DNA of 64,000 bases from Diploptera punctata (lineage: Eukaryota > Arthropoda > Insecta > Blattodea > Blaberidae), in assembly GCA_030220185.1 (NCBI GenBank), contig JASPKZ010007795.1, positions 894,501-958,500 of the forward strand, given 5' to 3'. Positions 33,014-43,290 of this stretch are shown here, piece after piece (within the stretch, counting starts at the first letter, position 1; each line of letters starts with the position of its first letter). The position numbers were made by a program, and so were the translations under genes. Under the pieces are notes generated by a model. It had not been told where the DNA came from and did no database searches. It saw only the letters and a program-made list of their open reading frames with translations.

Positions 33014-33305
33014 TCATATTCACTTCACTTAGAGTGAATTTGAGTGAATGATATGTCTTGTCGTAAATGTTCGTGTTGTCTCGGAGGTGGCCAGGACAGT
33101 GAGCTGATCACTCATCCGAGGAGGCCCTCCACGTCCTTTGTGTGGCGAGAAAGTATGTGTGTTCCCGAGTTAAGTATCTTCTGATATGAGGTTACTATTA
33201 TCCTCAATGCATGGGGCATGTTAAAGGTACTGACGATGGGAGAGATTAAACTAAAGGAAAGATGTAGACCTGTTAACTAAATAGTTGACGGGCACTATCA
33301 GTCCC
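32799..33305. other. No gene recognised; short (TAA)n at 32973-33010
   Basis: AT-rich sequence with one trinucleotide tract. GGTGGCCAGGACAGTGAGCT near 33085 begins a balanced patch that I cannot assign. Confidence 0.5.
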
Positions 33306-33581
33306 ACATGTTCATAAAATTCTCATATCTCTATCCTGAGCTAATGTTTTCCAAATATCCCCGGTATAATGTACCTCCCTCACATCATGTTATTCTCCCA
33401 CCTCATTATTGGCTTACCTACTGGGCACTTTTCCTTTTGTTTTTCGACAGAGTGCCCATGCATCTCGTTCATTCTCCATTCGTCCTTCGTGTCTTGCTCA
33501 TCGCATTATACGAGATTTAACTGTTCTAACTACATCTGGTTTCCCATAAAGATCATGTAGCTCACTGTTACCATAAGTAAT
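33306..33581 (-). mobile_element. LINE-A C-terminal fragment, cut by foldback element
   Basis: Minus-strand 3' part, diverged (TACTGGGCACTTTTCCTTTT for the usual GGGCGTTTTCC). It stops at CATGTAGCTCACTGTTA, exactly where the foldback repeat CCATAAGTAATGCC begins. No LINE-A sequence resumes on the far side of the foldback. Confidence 0.75.
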
Positions 33582-34723
33582 GCCACGAGTGATTTCCAAA
33601 TTATCGATAAATTCACGACTCACGAAGTGAGGAGTGAATTTATCTAGACTATTTAACTCATGCCCCAAATGGGAGTCAATGACCAATCACGTTTCAATGA
33701 TTTCTGTTTTACAACCAATCAGAGTCGTGTTTCACGAAATATTTATCAGTGTTATAATTACCATATTAAAGAAAGCTCCTCCTTTTGAATATTCTGAAAT
33801 AGTATGATCTAGTTGCAGTGATAAACAAATGAAGCAGATGAAGCGTACCAATCGTTTCTCATTTGTTTTCAAACATCGCCGTTTACATTAGATATATAAA
33901 TATTTTAAAATAACTACAGTTAAATAATGATTTGTGAGTAAACAGCTTATTTTATTCGTTAAATAGTCCTAACAAATGCCACTCTTGATTTCCAAATTCT
34001 CTAGATAAATTCACTCCTCACTTCGTGAGTCGTGAATTTATCGATAATTTGGAAATCACTCGTGGCATTACTTATGAGAATTTGGAAATCAAGAGTGGCA
34101 TTTGTTAGGACTATTTAACGAATAAAATTAAGCTGTTTACTCGCAAATCATTATTTAACTATAGTTATTTTAAAATATTTATATATTTAATGTAAACGGC
34201 GATGTTTGAAAACAAATGAGAAGCGATAGGTACGCTTCATCTGCTTCTTTTGTTTATCACTGCGACCAGATCGTACTATTTATTGCCAAAGGAACGCAAT
34301 ATTGTAAGAATGCTCTCTAGTGGAGAAAAAGTGAAACATATCAAACTGTATATTAATTCATTTCTGATGTCGTATGATGTAAATATGACAATTATATTTT
34401 TCTGGATTATTACCTGGGAAAAAATACATTTAAGAAAGTGCAAACAGTGGTTTATTTTTTTGGTGGTATAATAAATTGCTACAAATGTTTTTATATTAAC
34501 TTCCACATGCGGCATGTGTTGATATTCATGCACTATATATATATATATATATATATACAATCTGGTAGCCGTATTTCTTATGGGCTCATTCACTGCAAAA
34601 TAATGGTCAGACCTGTTCAGAATATTAAAAAGGAGGAGCTTTCTTTAATATGGTAATTATAACACTGATAAATATTTCGTGAAACACTACTCATTGACTA
34701 CCATTTGGAGCATGAGTTAAATA
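33582..34723. mobile_element. Composite foldback element: two cores around a hairpin
   Basis: Two inverted cores, 33649-33966 and 34111-34723, both bounded by CTATTTAAC-type ends, surround a palindromic unit of about 110 bp (33967-34077, TGCCACTCTTGATTTCC... GGAAATCACTCGTGGCA). A half hairpin precedes the left core. The right core carries about 300 bp extra (34306-34610, including a TA run) absent from the 40.7-kb copy. No open frame belongs to a transposase, so it is non-autonomous. Confidence 0.75.
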
Positions 34724-34830
34724 AAGAAAAGAAAATATATAGATATATTATATAATTCACTGGCATTATAGAACCCGTAGGTTCTTGGCCGCTCTGACAT
34801 AAACTCTCCATATCCCTATCCCGAACTAGT

Positions 34831-35165
34831 CCACCGCTGTGGTTTAGAGGTAGCAAGCTATCTTGTCACGCAGCGCACCCGGGTTCGATTCCCGGTCGGG
34901 ACAGGCTCCTGGGTGAGGGTTTTTCGGGTTTTTCCTTCACCTGTAAGACAAATGTCAGGAAGATTAGGGCCAAACGGTCCCCAAAAATCACCCGGCCATC
35001 ATCATCATACTTATCATTATCATCATCATCATCCTTCACCGGTGTGGAAAGCAACGGAAAGCTACCACACCTATAATTCCCTAGTAAAGCTGCAAAGCAT
35101 AGCATGAAAATGTTATGATTGCAGTGAAAGACCTGTCCTCGGGCAGAATTAGTATGGATGGATGG
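34831..35165 (+). mobile_element. SINE-B nested in LINE-A
   Basis: tRNA-like head CCACCGCTGTGGTTTAGAGG with B-box GGGTTCGATTCCCGG, a body with CTGTAAGACAAATGTCAGG and a CTCGGGCAGAATTAG end. ATCCCGAACTA occurs at 34819-34829 and again at 35166-35176, the target duplication inside LINE-A. Confidence 0.9.
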
Positions 35166-36407
35166 ATCCCGAACTAATGTTTTCTAATGATCTCCTGTAT
35201 AATTTATCTCCCTCACGTCATGGTTAATGTGATTCTCCCACCTCATTCTTGACTTACCTACTGGGAGCTTTCTCTTAGTTTTTCTACAAGGAGTTTTCAT
35301 GTTCATCTTTCATTCTCCATTCATGCCACATGTCCTACCTTTCGCATTCAACGAGACTTAACTGTTCTTATTACATTCTGGTTTCCTATAAAGACCACAT
35401 AGCTCACTGTTAAGTAGTCTTCTCCATTCACTGTCTGTATATCTCACTGACCAAAAAAAATTACCAAGTACTTAATTCCCAAATTCTCGTTATCTTTTCT
35501 CCTACCTTAAAGTAAGAGTCAATGTTTCCCATCCATATAACTGAAAAATAACAGTTATATATGCATTCAGTTCAACATTTTTTTAGAGAAGTTGGGATGA
35601 TAATAGTAGTCACTGCGTTTTCAGAATTGAGTCTTTTTTTTTTTTACTTCTAGTCCATTCCTTGGTTTACCCAATAAAATGTGCCCCTTGGCTTTTTGCA
35701 TCTCCTCGGCATTGTCAATTAATACTATGTCATCAGCATATACCATAGCATATTAATATAATTGAGTCGTACACCTTGTTTATCCTTTAAAGATTTGAGG
35801 CATTATCTGATATAACACTAATAGTAGAGGAGATAGTGCATCTCCTTTCTTTAACCCATTGCGATTTTCAGAAGTGTTTAAAAAATGTTTGCCTACCCGC
35901 ACACTACTCTTTCTGCCATTTAGACACATTCGAATAAGTCTGCCTCAAACTTTAGGAATTCTGAAGTCAAACTATACAACTTATCCCTCTTAACTGAATC
36001 GTGCGCCTTTTTGAATTATACATATAGTTGATGTACAATTCCTTTACATTGCTATTTATTTTCGAAAACTGTCTTATCCTAAAAATCTGAACTATTGTAA
36101 ACGTATTTCTTCTAAATTCACATTGGTGATCACGTACTGCGTTATCAACAAAAGGAATAAATCTGGATATCAATATATTTATTGGAATTTTGTACGAAGT
36201 TGAAAGTGATGAAATGCCCCTACAGACCTAGTCGTTACAATCGGTTTATCTCCTTTCTTGTTAATTGGAACGATAATCGATTCTTTCATTCTTCTGGAAG
36301 AGCCTCTTCTTCCCAAATAATACTAAGCAGCCGCTGAACTTTGTCCATCAATTTTTCTCATTCTAATTTATCAGTTCTCGTGGGATCCCATCTGACCCTG
36401 ATGCTTT

Positions 36408-36877
36408 ATAAATCTTTAATTTTTCTATCGCTGTGTCAATATATAATCCACTTGGCTCTGTGACTAATAAATCTTTAATTTTTCTATCGCTGTGCCAATA
36501 TATAATCCACTTGGCTCTGTGACTAATAAATCTTTAATTTTTCTATCGCTGTGCCAATATATAATCCACTTGGCTCTGTGACTAATAAATCTTTAATTTT
36601 TCTATCGCTGTGCCAATATATAATCCACTTGGCTCTGTGACTAATAAATCTTTAATTTTTCTATCGCTGTGCCATATATAATCCACTGGCTCTGTGACTA
36701 ATAAATCTTTAATTTTTCTATCGCTGTGCCAATATATAATCCACTTGGCTCTGTGACTAATAAATCTTTAATTTTTCTATCGCTGTGCCAATATATAATC
36801 CACTTGGCTCTGTGACTAATAAATCTTTAATTTTTCTATCGCTGTGTCAATATATAATCCACTTGGCTCTGTGACTA
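36408..36877 (-). repeat. 59-bp tandem repeat, 8 copies, inside LINE-A
   Basis: Unit starts ATAAATCTTTAATTTTTCTA and ends CTCTGTGACTA. It is the minus strand of the LINE-A linker (TEPSGLYID... IEKLKIYKA) multiplied in place. One unit is 57 bp because of two deletions; the first and last carry TGTGTC where the inner ones have TGTGCC, showing that inner units were copied from a single variant. 59 is not a multiple of 3. Confidence 0.97.
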
Positions 36878-36890
36878 CTGTTTACTGCTG

Positions 36891-37120
36891 GAGTTCTTTT
36901 TAAGTAAACGTATAGCTATTGAGATATTTAATTGTGGTAACTAAGGCTAGGATTTGTATGTAATTTCATATGCTTTCCTTTTCCTTATACATGGCTAAAT
37001 GATAAATGTCTATGAATTATAAATTTACTTATCATATATGAAAATTTATCACTACATATGTTTTACATATTTGATCATAATTACATATTTTCACACACTT
37101 TTAAGTGTTTTTATATTAAA
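36891..37120. other. No gene recognised
   Basis: AT-rich sequence. Confidence 0.5.
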
Positions 37121-37123
37121 CTA

Positions 37124-37943
37124 CGAGGGCGGATCGGAAAGTAACGGACAATAATTTTTTTCTGCCTTGGTTTTGCAGCTAGAATGTTGAAATTTCACAG
37201 AGATATAGTTTGAAGTTTTCACTACAGATGGTATTTTTTTCTCAGGTGCACCTCTTGCGAGAGAAGCTTGAACTATGCAACAAAGATGGCGCGCATGCTA
37301 CAGTCGTCCACAGGGCGGATCGGAAAGTAACGCACAATATTTTTTTTTTAAAAAGTTTAATAGTAAAAAAAGGAAAAAATCACAAATGAACTTACATTTT
37401 TACCTACTTTTCGACATAGTCACCAACTTTCTTAACACATTTTTCCCATCGTGTTACCAGTTTCAATATGCCCTGTTCGTAGAAGTCCGTTTGGTTGGAG
37501 TGTAGCCATCTGCGTACTGCTGATTTCACTTCCACATCTGTCTCAAAGCGTTTGCCGGCCAGGAATCACTAAAGCGAATCACGTGGCGAAACACTAAGGT
37601 TCACGCGTCCCTCTTGGAAGAATGTGCACCACCTGGAGACATTGCTACGGTCCATACAATCATCCCCATACACGCCACGCATGCCCCTGTGAATTTCACT
37701 GGGTTTATGCCCTTTGGCCCACAAAAATCGAACAACACTTCTCTGTTCCTCACAGGTGGACGACTGTAGCATGCGCGCCATCTTTGTTGCATAGTTCAAG
37801 CTTCTCTCGCAAGAGGTGCACCTGAGAAAAAAATACCATCTGTAGTGAAAACTTCAAACTATATCTCTGTGAAATTTCAACATTCTAGGTGCAATATCAA
37901 GGCAGAAAAAAATTATTGTGCGTTACTTTCCGATCCGCCCTCG
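37124..37943 (-). mobile_element. mariner remnant with extra inverted 5' end
   Basis: The transposon proper spans 37312-37943: 3' terminal repeat AGGGCGGATCGGAAAGTAAC at 37312, 5' terminal repeat (complement) ending CCGATCCGCCCTCG at 37943. Beyond the 3' repeat lies 37124-37311, a 188-bp inverted duplicate of 37756-37943 with only a few mismatches. The whole is therefore a foldback with 188-bp arms. TA precedes the left end (37122-37123), but AA follows the right end. Confidence 0.85.
37404..37799 (-). pseudogene. mariner transposase, catalytic domain deleted
   Basis: The N-terminal helix-turn-helix half (37799-37569) reads EEQRSVVRFLWAKGHKPSEI, then GVYGDDCMDRSNVSRWCTFF. The C-terminal end (37562-37404) reads FLAGKRFETDVEVKSAVRRW, WEKCVKKVGDYVEK and a stop, both matching mariner-family proteins as I know them. 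They meet near 37563 with the whole DD34D catalytic region missing. An intact family member has about 345 residues; about 125 remain in two frames. Confidence 0.85.
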
Positions 37944-38227
37944 AACATATTTTCTCTTAATTAAAATATAATAATTTTCATAAGTGGAATGTAATTTGTA
38001 TGATTTTTTCAATACTGAATTGTAAAAAAAAATAGAAACTTAGGTACCTAATTGTACACTGAAACGGATTTTTAAAGCCATACCAAAAAGGTTTCAGGAA
38101 AGAATTCCGTTCACTCGACGTCATAAATATACTGTAGATACAGGAATATACTGAAGGCTTGGATATAAGGTTCCACGTTGCAATATCTCTATTAGAATCT
38201 TCATAATCCAGTTGTTATGAATGAAAT
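37944..38227. other. No gene recognised
   Basis: AT-rich sequence. Confidence 0.5.
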
Positions 38228-38470
38228 GCTGGAGGCACACTAGCATAGTTAATTAAGACAATATGCTACAAGCCGAAGGTCGAGGGCTTGAGTCCTGATA
38301 CGTTCATGATTTTTAAACTGGCCTAAAGCCTTCTCGTGGCATTTTTTCTCTGAACTCGATTCAGTCTCAAATGGAATTAAGTACCAGACGATGTTCTGGG
38401 GGGTAAAGTCGGGCATCACGGAGGGCTGACAACCCAGCTGACATCTTGTGTCGATTGCCTAGATAGGTGG
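38228..38470 (+). mobile_element. SINE-A, old truncated copy
   Basis: Sense-strand remnant: GCATAGTTAATTAAGACA (head), AAGGTCGAGGGCTTGAGTCC (B-box), the ATTTTTAAACTGGCC body and GGGCTGACAACCCAGCTGAC. The 3' tail is lost near 38465. Confidence 0.75.
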
Positions 38471-38616
38471 ACTTGCAGTGGGTACATTATAATAGAAACA
38501 TGACAATGCCACATTGTCAAGCATTTTGCAGTTCCCCTTTCCCCATTTCTTTAACTTTGATCTGATCTTAAACTTAATATTCAATATAAAGTTTATATAA
38601 ATGATATCTAATATTA

Positions 38617-38919
38617 AAGTAAAGTATTCCCCACTACAGGCCTCAGGAGGCCCTTGGGGTAGTGGGAGGTTAAGGCTCCCACTTTTTCTTGACAATCGGC
38701 ACTTGATGTCAGCCGGGTTGTCAGTCCTGCGTGACGGCCGCCTTTACCCCCAGAACAAGCGTCTGGTACTCATTTCCGTTAGAGGCTGAGTCGACCCCAG
38801 GGCCATAGTGCCGCCAGAAGGTTTGGGTCAGTTTAAAAATCCTGACCCCACCGGGACTTGAACCCTCGACTTTCCGGCTTGTAGCTCAGTGCCTTAACCA
38901 CTACGCTACGGCGTGCCCC
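38617..38919 (-). mobile_element. SINE-A with perfect 14-bp target duplication
   Basis: Full-length minus-strand copy; GATATCTAATATTA at 38603-38616 and 38920-38933 defines both boundaries. The tail AAAGTAAAGT is at left, the tRNA-like head (complement of CTACGCTACGGCGTGCCCC) at right. A reference copy for the family. Confidence 0.97.
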
Positions 38920-39120
38920 GATATCTAATATTACATATTTTAATAAATGTTCATGTATCCTTACATATTTTTTCTAATATTATTACATAAATATGTACAT
39001 ATTTTGGATCCTAGCCCTAGTGATAACATAACCATTTACTGTAGTGTAAAAAGGAGATTGCATCTGTTTTGTCGGTATATAAGTTGGTGACTTCACTCGA
39101 TTTATATTGACACAGAATTT

Positions 39121-39425
39121 CTCACGCCTTAGCCGAGCACATTAAGGCACCATGCCTTGGTTCAAAGCAACGGGACATACTTTGGCTCTATTCCCATGAG
39201 GGAAGAAATTCTATCATGGAATTTCGAACCAATTATCATGAGAACTTTAAGTAATTACAGTATCATATCGGCACCAGGTTGAGAAAACAGCTATAACGAC
39301 TGCGGTTCCGATATACTGACAACATGTCATCCCTATACTGGAATACTGGAAGGATGTTCCTCAACTTATGTAAATGACACTTGTGGATGTGAGGCCAGCA
39401 GCCGGCTTAATAGGCTTAGGGTTTT
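39121..39425 (+). mobile_element. SINE-D, diverged copy
   Basis: Aligns with the complement of 55160-55520: CCTTAGCCGAGCACATTAAG (tRNA-like head), CCATGAGGGAAGAAATTCTA, CCAGGTTGAGAAAACAGCTA, then TGTGGATGTGAGGCCAGCAG and GGCTTAATAGGCTTAGGG. The head resembles a class II (Leu/Ser) tRNA start. Considerable decay. Confidence 0.75.
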
Positions 39426-39576
39426 CTCTCTGATGAAAATATTTTTTTCATGTTTATTTATTTATTTTTCACTCTTCTCTTCTGTTGATGTTTTAGCATT
39501 AACGATACTGCAGTTATGAAATCTTCTTCTCATTCTTATTTTGCAAATTGTCATGTTGATTGGTTGGAATTGGATA

Positions 39577-39990
39577 ATAGGCCCGTTTACGCGTACGTTA
39601 CTAACTGCCATTCCTGGCGCATAACTCCTGAGTGCCGTTCCGGAGCGGCAGTCCAGGAGCGTGAGATTGTAGTATGGTACACAAAAAGGATGATGTTCCT
39701 GGCCCGCGCTTCAGGAGTGTGGGATTGGAGTGGCCAAAACGCCCGAATAAATGCAATTTGTAAAGGTTTTGGAGTGCGCAGGCGGAAACTCCACGCGTCA
39801 CTTTAGCACTCTCGTGTCAACTAGACCGATCTGGAGCGCGGGGAAAAGCGTTTGTTTAAGCACGCCTGTGCAGGTGCACAACCCCACCCTTTCGGCATCT
39901 CGGAGCCCTATTTTGATACGTACAGATTTGGACCACGAGTCTGGAGCGTACATTCCAAAACTACCAGGAAAACTGTGTATAAACGGGCTT
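39577..39990. mobile_element. GC-rich MITE-like element
   Basis: Ends GGCCCGTTTACGCGT at left and TATAAACGGGC at right form short inverted termini. The interior is unusually GC-rich for this window and full of short recurring motifs on both strands (GGAGCG, GGAGTG and complements, at least seven), like subterminal binding sites of a DNA transposon. The overlapping frames of 66-96 codons have no recognisable content. Confidence 0.5.
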
Positions 39991-40119
39991 CATTTCTATT
40001 AATTATATATCCTGTTCTATATTCATGTAAATTTGATGGTAACTATAATATATTGTGCGATCTCTTTTTCAAAATACCTTGACCAATCCATCATATTTCC
40101 TGAATTGCTAAAATATATA

Positions 40120-40580
40120 TTCTAATGAAGGAAGAAGTTGAACTAGCGATTAAGGAAATGAAAAATGGGAAAGCAACAGAGGTAGATGGAATTCCCATTG
40201 AATTGGTTAAATGCTTGGGTGAAGGAAAGAAGGACATTCTGAGTTTATGCAACAAGATATATATAAAGAAGGTGAATGGTCTGATGATTTGACTGAGGCA
40301 GTGTTAATACCAATACCGAAGAAAAACAATGCAAAGAAATGCAGGGAGTTCAGGACTATCAGCTTGATATCACACTCTGTAAAGTTTCTCCTGCGAATAC
40401 TGAATCGACCTTTACGTTCTACGATGGAAAGTGAATTGGAAGAAGAACAGTTTAGCTTCAGGAAGGGAAAGGGTACAAGGGATGCAAATGGATTGATACG
40501 AACAATAGGAGAAAGATATATAGAAAAAGATAAAGACATTTATGCAGTGTTTGTTGATTCGAGATTCTTCTAGCATTAAG
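40120..40580 (+). mobile_element. LINE-F reverse transcriptase N-terminal part
   Basis: A first frame, EEVELAIKEMKNGKATEVDG... ELVKCLGEGKK, passes by a frameshift near 40250 into VLIPIPKKNNAKKCREFRTI, then EEEQFSFRKGKGTRDANGLI and RYIEKDKDIYAVFVDSRFF, ending as the palm Asp motif (FVD..KAFD in intact relatives) is reached. It is truncated by the adjoining foldback element. A different family from LINE-A and LINE-B. Confidence 0.8.
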
Positions 40581-40599
40581 GAAAAATATTTATCATAAG

Positions 40600-41030
40600 T
40601 AATGCCACGAGTGATTTCCAAATTATCGATAAATTCACGACTCACGAAGTGAGGAGTGAATTTATCTAGAGAATTTGGAAATCAAGAGTGGCATTTGTTA
40701 GGACTATTTAACGAATAAAATTAAGCTGTTTACTCACAAATCATTATTTAACTATAGTTATTTTAAAATATTTATATATTTAATGTAAACGGCGATGTTT
40801 ATAAATGAGAAACGATACGTACGCTTCTACTGCTTCTTTTGTTTATCACTGCAACCAGATCATACTATTTATTGCCAAAGGAACGCAATATTGTAAGGAG
40901 GAGCTTTCTTTAATATGGTAATTATAACACTGATAAATATTTGGTGAAACACGACTCTGATTGGTTGAAAAACAGAAATCATTGAAACGTGATTGGTCAT
41001 TGACTCCCATTTGGGGCATGAGTTAAATAG
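40600..41030. mobile_element. Foldback element, simplest copy
   Basis: A palindromic unit (about 40600-40696, TAATGCCACGAGTGATTTCC... GGAAATCAAGAGTGGCA) is followed by a 327-bp core, CTATTTAACGAATAAAA... GCATGAGTTAAATAG (40704-41030). It matches the components of 33582-34723 but has only one core and no extra insert. Inverted CTATTTAAC ends bound the core. Confidence 0.8.
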
Positions 41031-41329
41031 TCATGGAGAATTGTTTCTCCTTGATTGTCTAAAACCTCACCAATGCAATTTAATAATTCTGAAGTAATAT
41101 GTTTGCTTTGCTAACATATGTGGACATTTTCAAGATAATGTCGCTTTTTTTTAGTATTATCTTATGAATTAGATGTTCATATTTTGATGTGTGGGGAAAG
41201 GAAATGTACACTTCTATCGAATTAAAGAAGACTGCTTTGGCGATTGAACGCTTTTTCAATTTACTTTTTGTTTAATTATCTGCGCATGTACTGGAGCATT
41301 TAATCAATGTAATTTACAATTATCAAGTG
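41031..41329. other. No gene recognised
   Basis: AT-rich sequence. Confidence 0.5.
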
Positions 41330-41545
41330 CAACGGTTTTTGCATCTTCTTCTGACTTGGCGTGCTTCTATAGTTTTCTCATGCTTCCAGTAGATTTTCTA
41401 AATTTAGTGAAAGGTGCAGAAATGAACACTCCCTATTTTTTTGTAGAGCATATCCCAATCGCCGTCAAAGTACTTTCATTATCATTTTTGCTGGTAGGCC
41501 CACTTAATCTCGCGTTCAACACTTTGTTTAGAATGACGATTTATG
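41330..41545 (-). pseudogene. Possible TTF-type zinc-finger fragment of a hAT-like protein
   Basis: The minus-strand frame reads STLTAIGICSTKK, stop, GVFISAPFTKFRKSTGSMRK, then KHAKSEEDAKTVALDN. The F..W/F.K......L..H..S..H pattern is what I know from TTF/ZMYM1-like domains at the N-terminus of hAT-derived proteins. Two in-frame TAG codons show it is dead. Recognition rests on one short motif. The plus-strand 116-codon frame over the same DNA is its shadow. Confidence 0.35.
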
Positions 41546-41782
41546 GATCGATAAGAAATAGTGCACTTTTCCATCGAAGACTGAGCAAGAATAACCTAAG
41601 ATTCAGTAAGCAATTCTCCATCACATTCACTAGTATTTCTTTCATAGACTCACACTCGTCTGTCTTCTTCAATACTACACAATTTTTTAGAAAAGAAATC
41701 AAATAACGTTTGTTGTTTCAATATTGTATTTCGGTACTAACAGTTATTTTTACACGCTTGACCTGTATCTATCTATCTATCT

Positions 41783-42108
41783 ATGTAACGGAATCTTTCA
41801 ACGCGATTTTCATCCACTTAAAATCGTTGGATCGACTTGAAACTTTGTACACTTGTAGAGAACCCGTGTCAATACAATAATTTCATATTTATGTTCTAAA
41901 ATCCTGGCCATAATCATCAGAAAATCAAAAAAAGTGTTTTTGTATCAATGTAACGGAATCTTTCAACGCAATTTTCACCCACTTACAATCATTGGATCGA
42001 CTTGAAACTTTGTATACTTGTAGAGGACCCGTGACAATACAATAATGTAATATTTTGTTTCTAAAATCCTGGCTAGAATTATCCGAAAATCAAAAAAATG
42101 AAAACTGG
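41783..42108 (+). repeat. Tandem duplication of a 165-bp unit
   Basis: ATGTAACGGAATCTTTCAAC at 41783 and again at 41948; both copies continue with GGATCGACTTGAAACTTTGT and CTAAAATCCTGGC. Preceded by a TATC microsatellite. Parent element unknown; the GGATCGACTTGAAACTTTG block resembles leader sequence of non-autonomous insect transposons. Confidence 0.8.
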
Positions 42109-42144
42109 TATAATATGTTGCGGACTTGTCGACTTTTTAGTCAA

Positions 42145-42580
42145 TCGTTGTAAGAGCTCAGTTGGTAAAGTAAAGTAAAGTAAAGTGATCCCACAACAGA
42201 GCCGGAGGCCCTTGGGGTAATAGGAGGTTAAGGCTCCCACTTTTTCTAGACAATCGGCACTTTATGTCAGCCGGGTTGTCAACCCTGCGTGACGGCCGCC
42301 TTTACCCCCAGAACAAGCGTCTGGTACTCATTTCCGTTAGAGGCTGAGTCGACCCCAGGGCCATAGTGCCGCCAGAGGGTTTGGGTCAGTTTAAAAATCC
42401 TGACCCCAACGGGACTTGAACCCTGGACCCTCCGGCTTGTAGCTCAGTGCCTTAACCACTACGCTACGGCGTGCCTCCAAGAGCTCAGTTGGTAGAGCAG
42501 TGAACTCTTAGTGGTATATAATTTCAGTAAACCATATTTCGCTGGTTCAACTCCGGCTGGGAGGGTTTCTTTATAGAAGA
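42145..42580 (+). other. tRNA-like sequence split by a SINE
   Basis: AAGAGCTCAGTTGGTAGAGC (A-box type) and CTGGTTCAACTCCGGC (B-box type) form a tRNA-like unit once the SINE at 42168-42478 is removed. The anticodon region contains CTCTTA, but an extra segment of about 30 nt separates it from the T arm. It could be a decayed tRNA gene with an insertion or the end of the adjacent repeat. Confidence 0.45.
42168..42478 (-). mobile_element. SINE-A in a tRNA-like sequence, 16-bp target duplication
   Basis: AAGAGCTCAGTTGGTA at 42152-42167 and 42479-42494 flanks a full-length minus-strand SINE-A with an AAAGTAAAGT tail and an intact head. Confidence 0.95.
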
Positions 42581-42670
42581 GTATTACTTTTAGCTCATAC
42601 TACAATAGTATCGAATTTAAAGATATTTACATTTTTATCTTATTCTGTAAAATATTAAAAATAAAAAATA

Positions 42671-43135
42671 AATAATAGTTTTAAAAAACTAAATGAACAC
42701 GCTTTATTAGAAAACTAAAAAATGAAAAATAATTTTAATTTCCAATACGCTTGGGATAAAATTAAAGTGGTCAACAAAAAAATCGTCTCCAACACATATA
42801 GAATAAAACTAGAGTTATCAACAAAAAGAAAATAATTTTACCATCAAAAGCGTGGGGTGCTTTTTATGATGTTCACATTTTCTTCTTAGAGAGCTTACTT
42901 TTACCAATATCTGTTTATTATCAAATATATTAATTGATATAGAGCACCCCACGCTTTTGATGGTAACATTACTTTCTTTTTTGATTGATAACTCTAGTTT
43001 TATTCTATATGTGTTGGAGATGATTTTTTTGTTGACCACTTTAATTTTATCCCAAGCGTATTGGAAATTAAAATTATTTTTCATTTTTTAGTTTTCTAAT
43101 AAAGCGTGTTCTTTTAGTTTTTTAAAACTATTATT
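42671..43135. mobile_element. Foldback element with about 190-bp arms
   Basis: Arms 42671-42861 and 42943-43135 are near-perfect reverse complements (outer AATAATAGTTTTAAAAAACT; inner CCATCAAAAGCGTGGGGTGC), separated by an 81-bp loop. No coding capacity in the loop. The outer ends lie in TAA/TTA-rich DNA, which hides any target duplication. Confidence 0.85.
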
Positions 43136-43290
43136 ATTATAAGACGAATTGACGAAGACCGCACATTGCATACTCATTTCACCCTTCCATACTAACTGAC
43201 TGTTACAATAACTGCAGGTAAGAAGTTGACATTTTTTACAACTATGGAAGCATACAACTATGGAAGCATACAACTATGGAAGCATATTAT

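Larger units (their letters stand above)
34752..36890 (-). mobile_element. LINE-A, long decayed copy, doubly interrupted
   Basis: Minus strand from the 3' end (CTGGCATTATAGAACCCGTA) back to the linker upstream of RT. It is split by SINE-B (34831-35165) and expanded by a 59-bp tandem repeat (36408-36877). RT remnants are visible near 36160-35800 in broken frames, for example a HQCEFRRNTFTIVQIFRIRQF-like stretch. It is heavily mutated, one of the older LINE-A copies. Confidence 0.85.

Noticed and set aside
39516..40002. Coding gene in the GC-rich block
   Set aside because: Overlapping short frames in several phases without recognisable content; the short inverted ends and repeated GGAGYG words fit a non-coding element better.
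41356..41706. 116-codon plus-strand frame with hydrophobic stretches
   Set aside because: No family resemblance; the minus strand of the same DNA gives a more protein-like, TTF-type reading.
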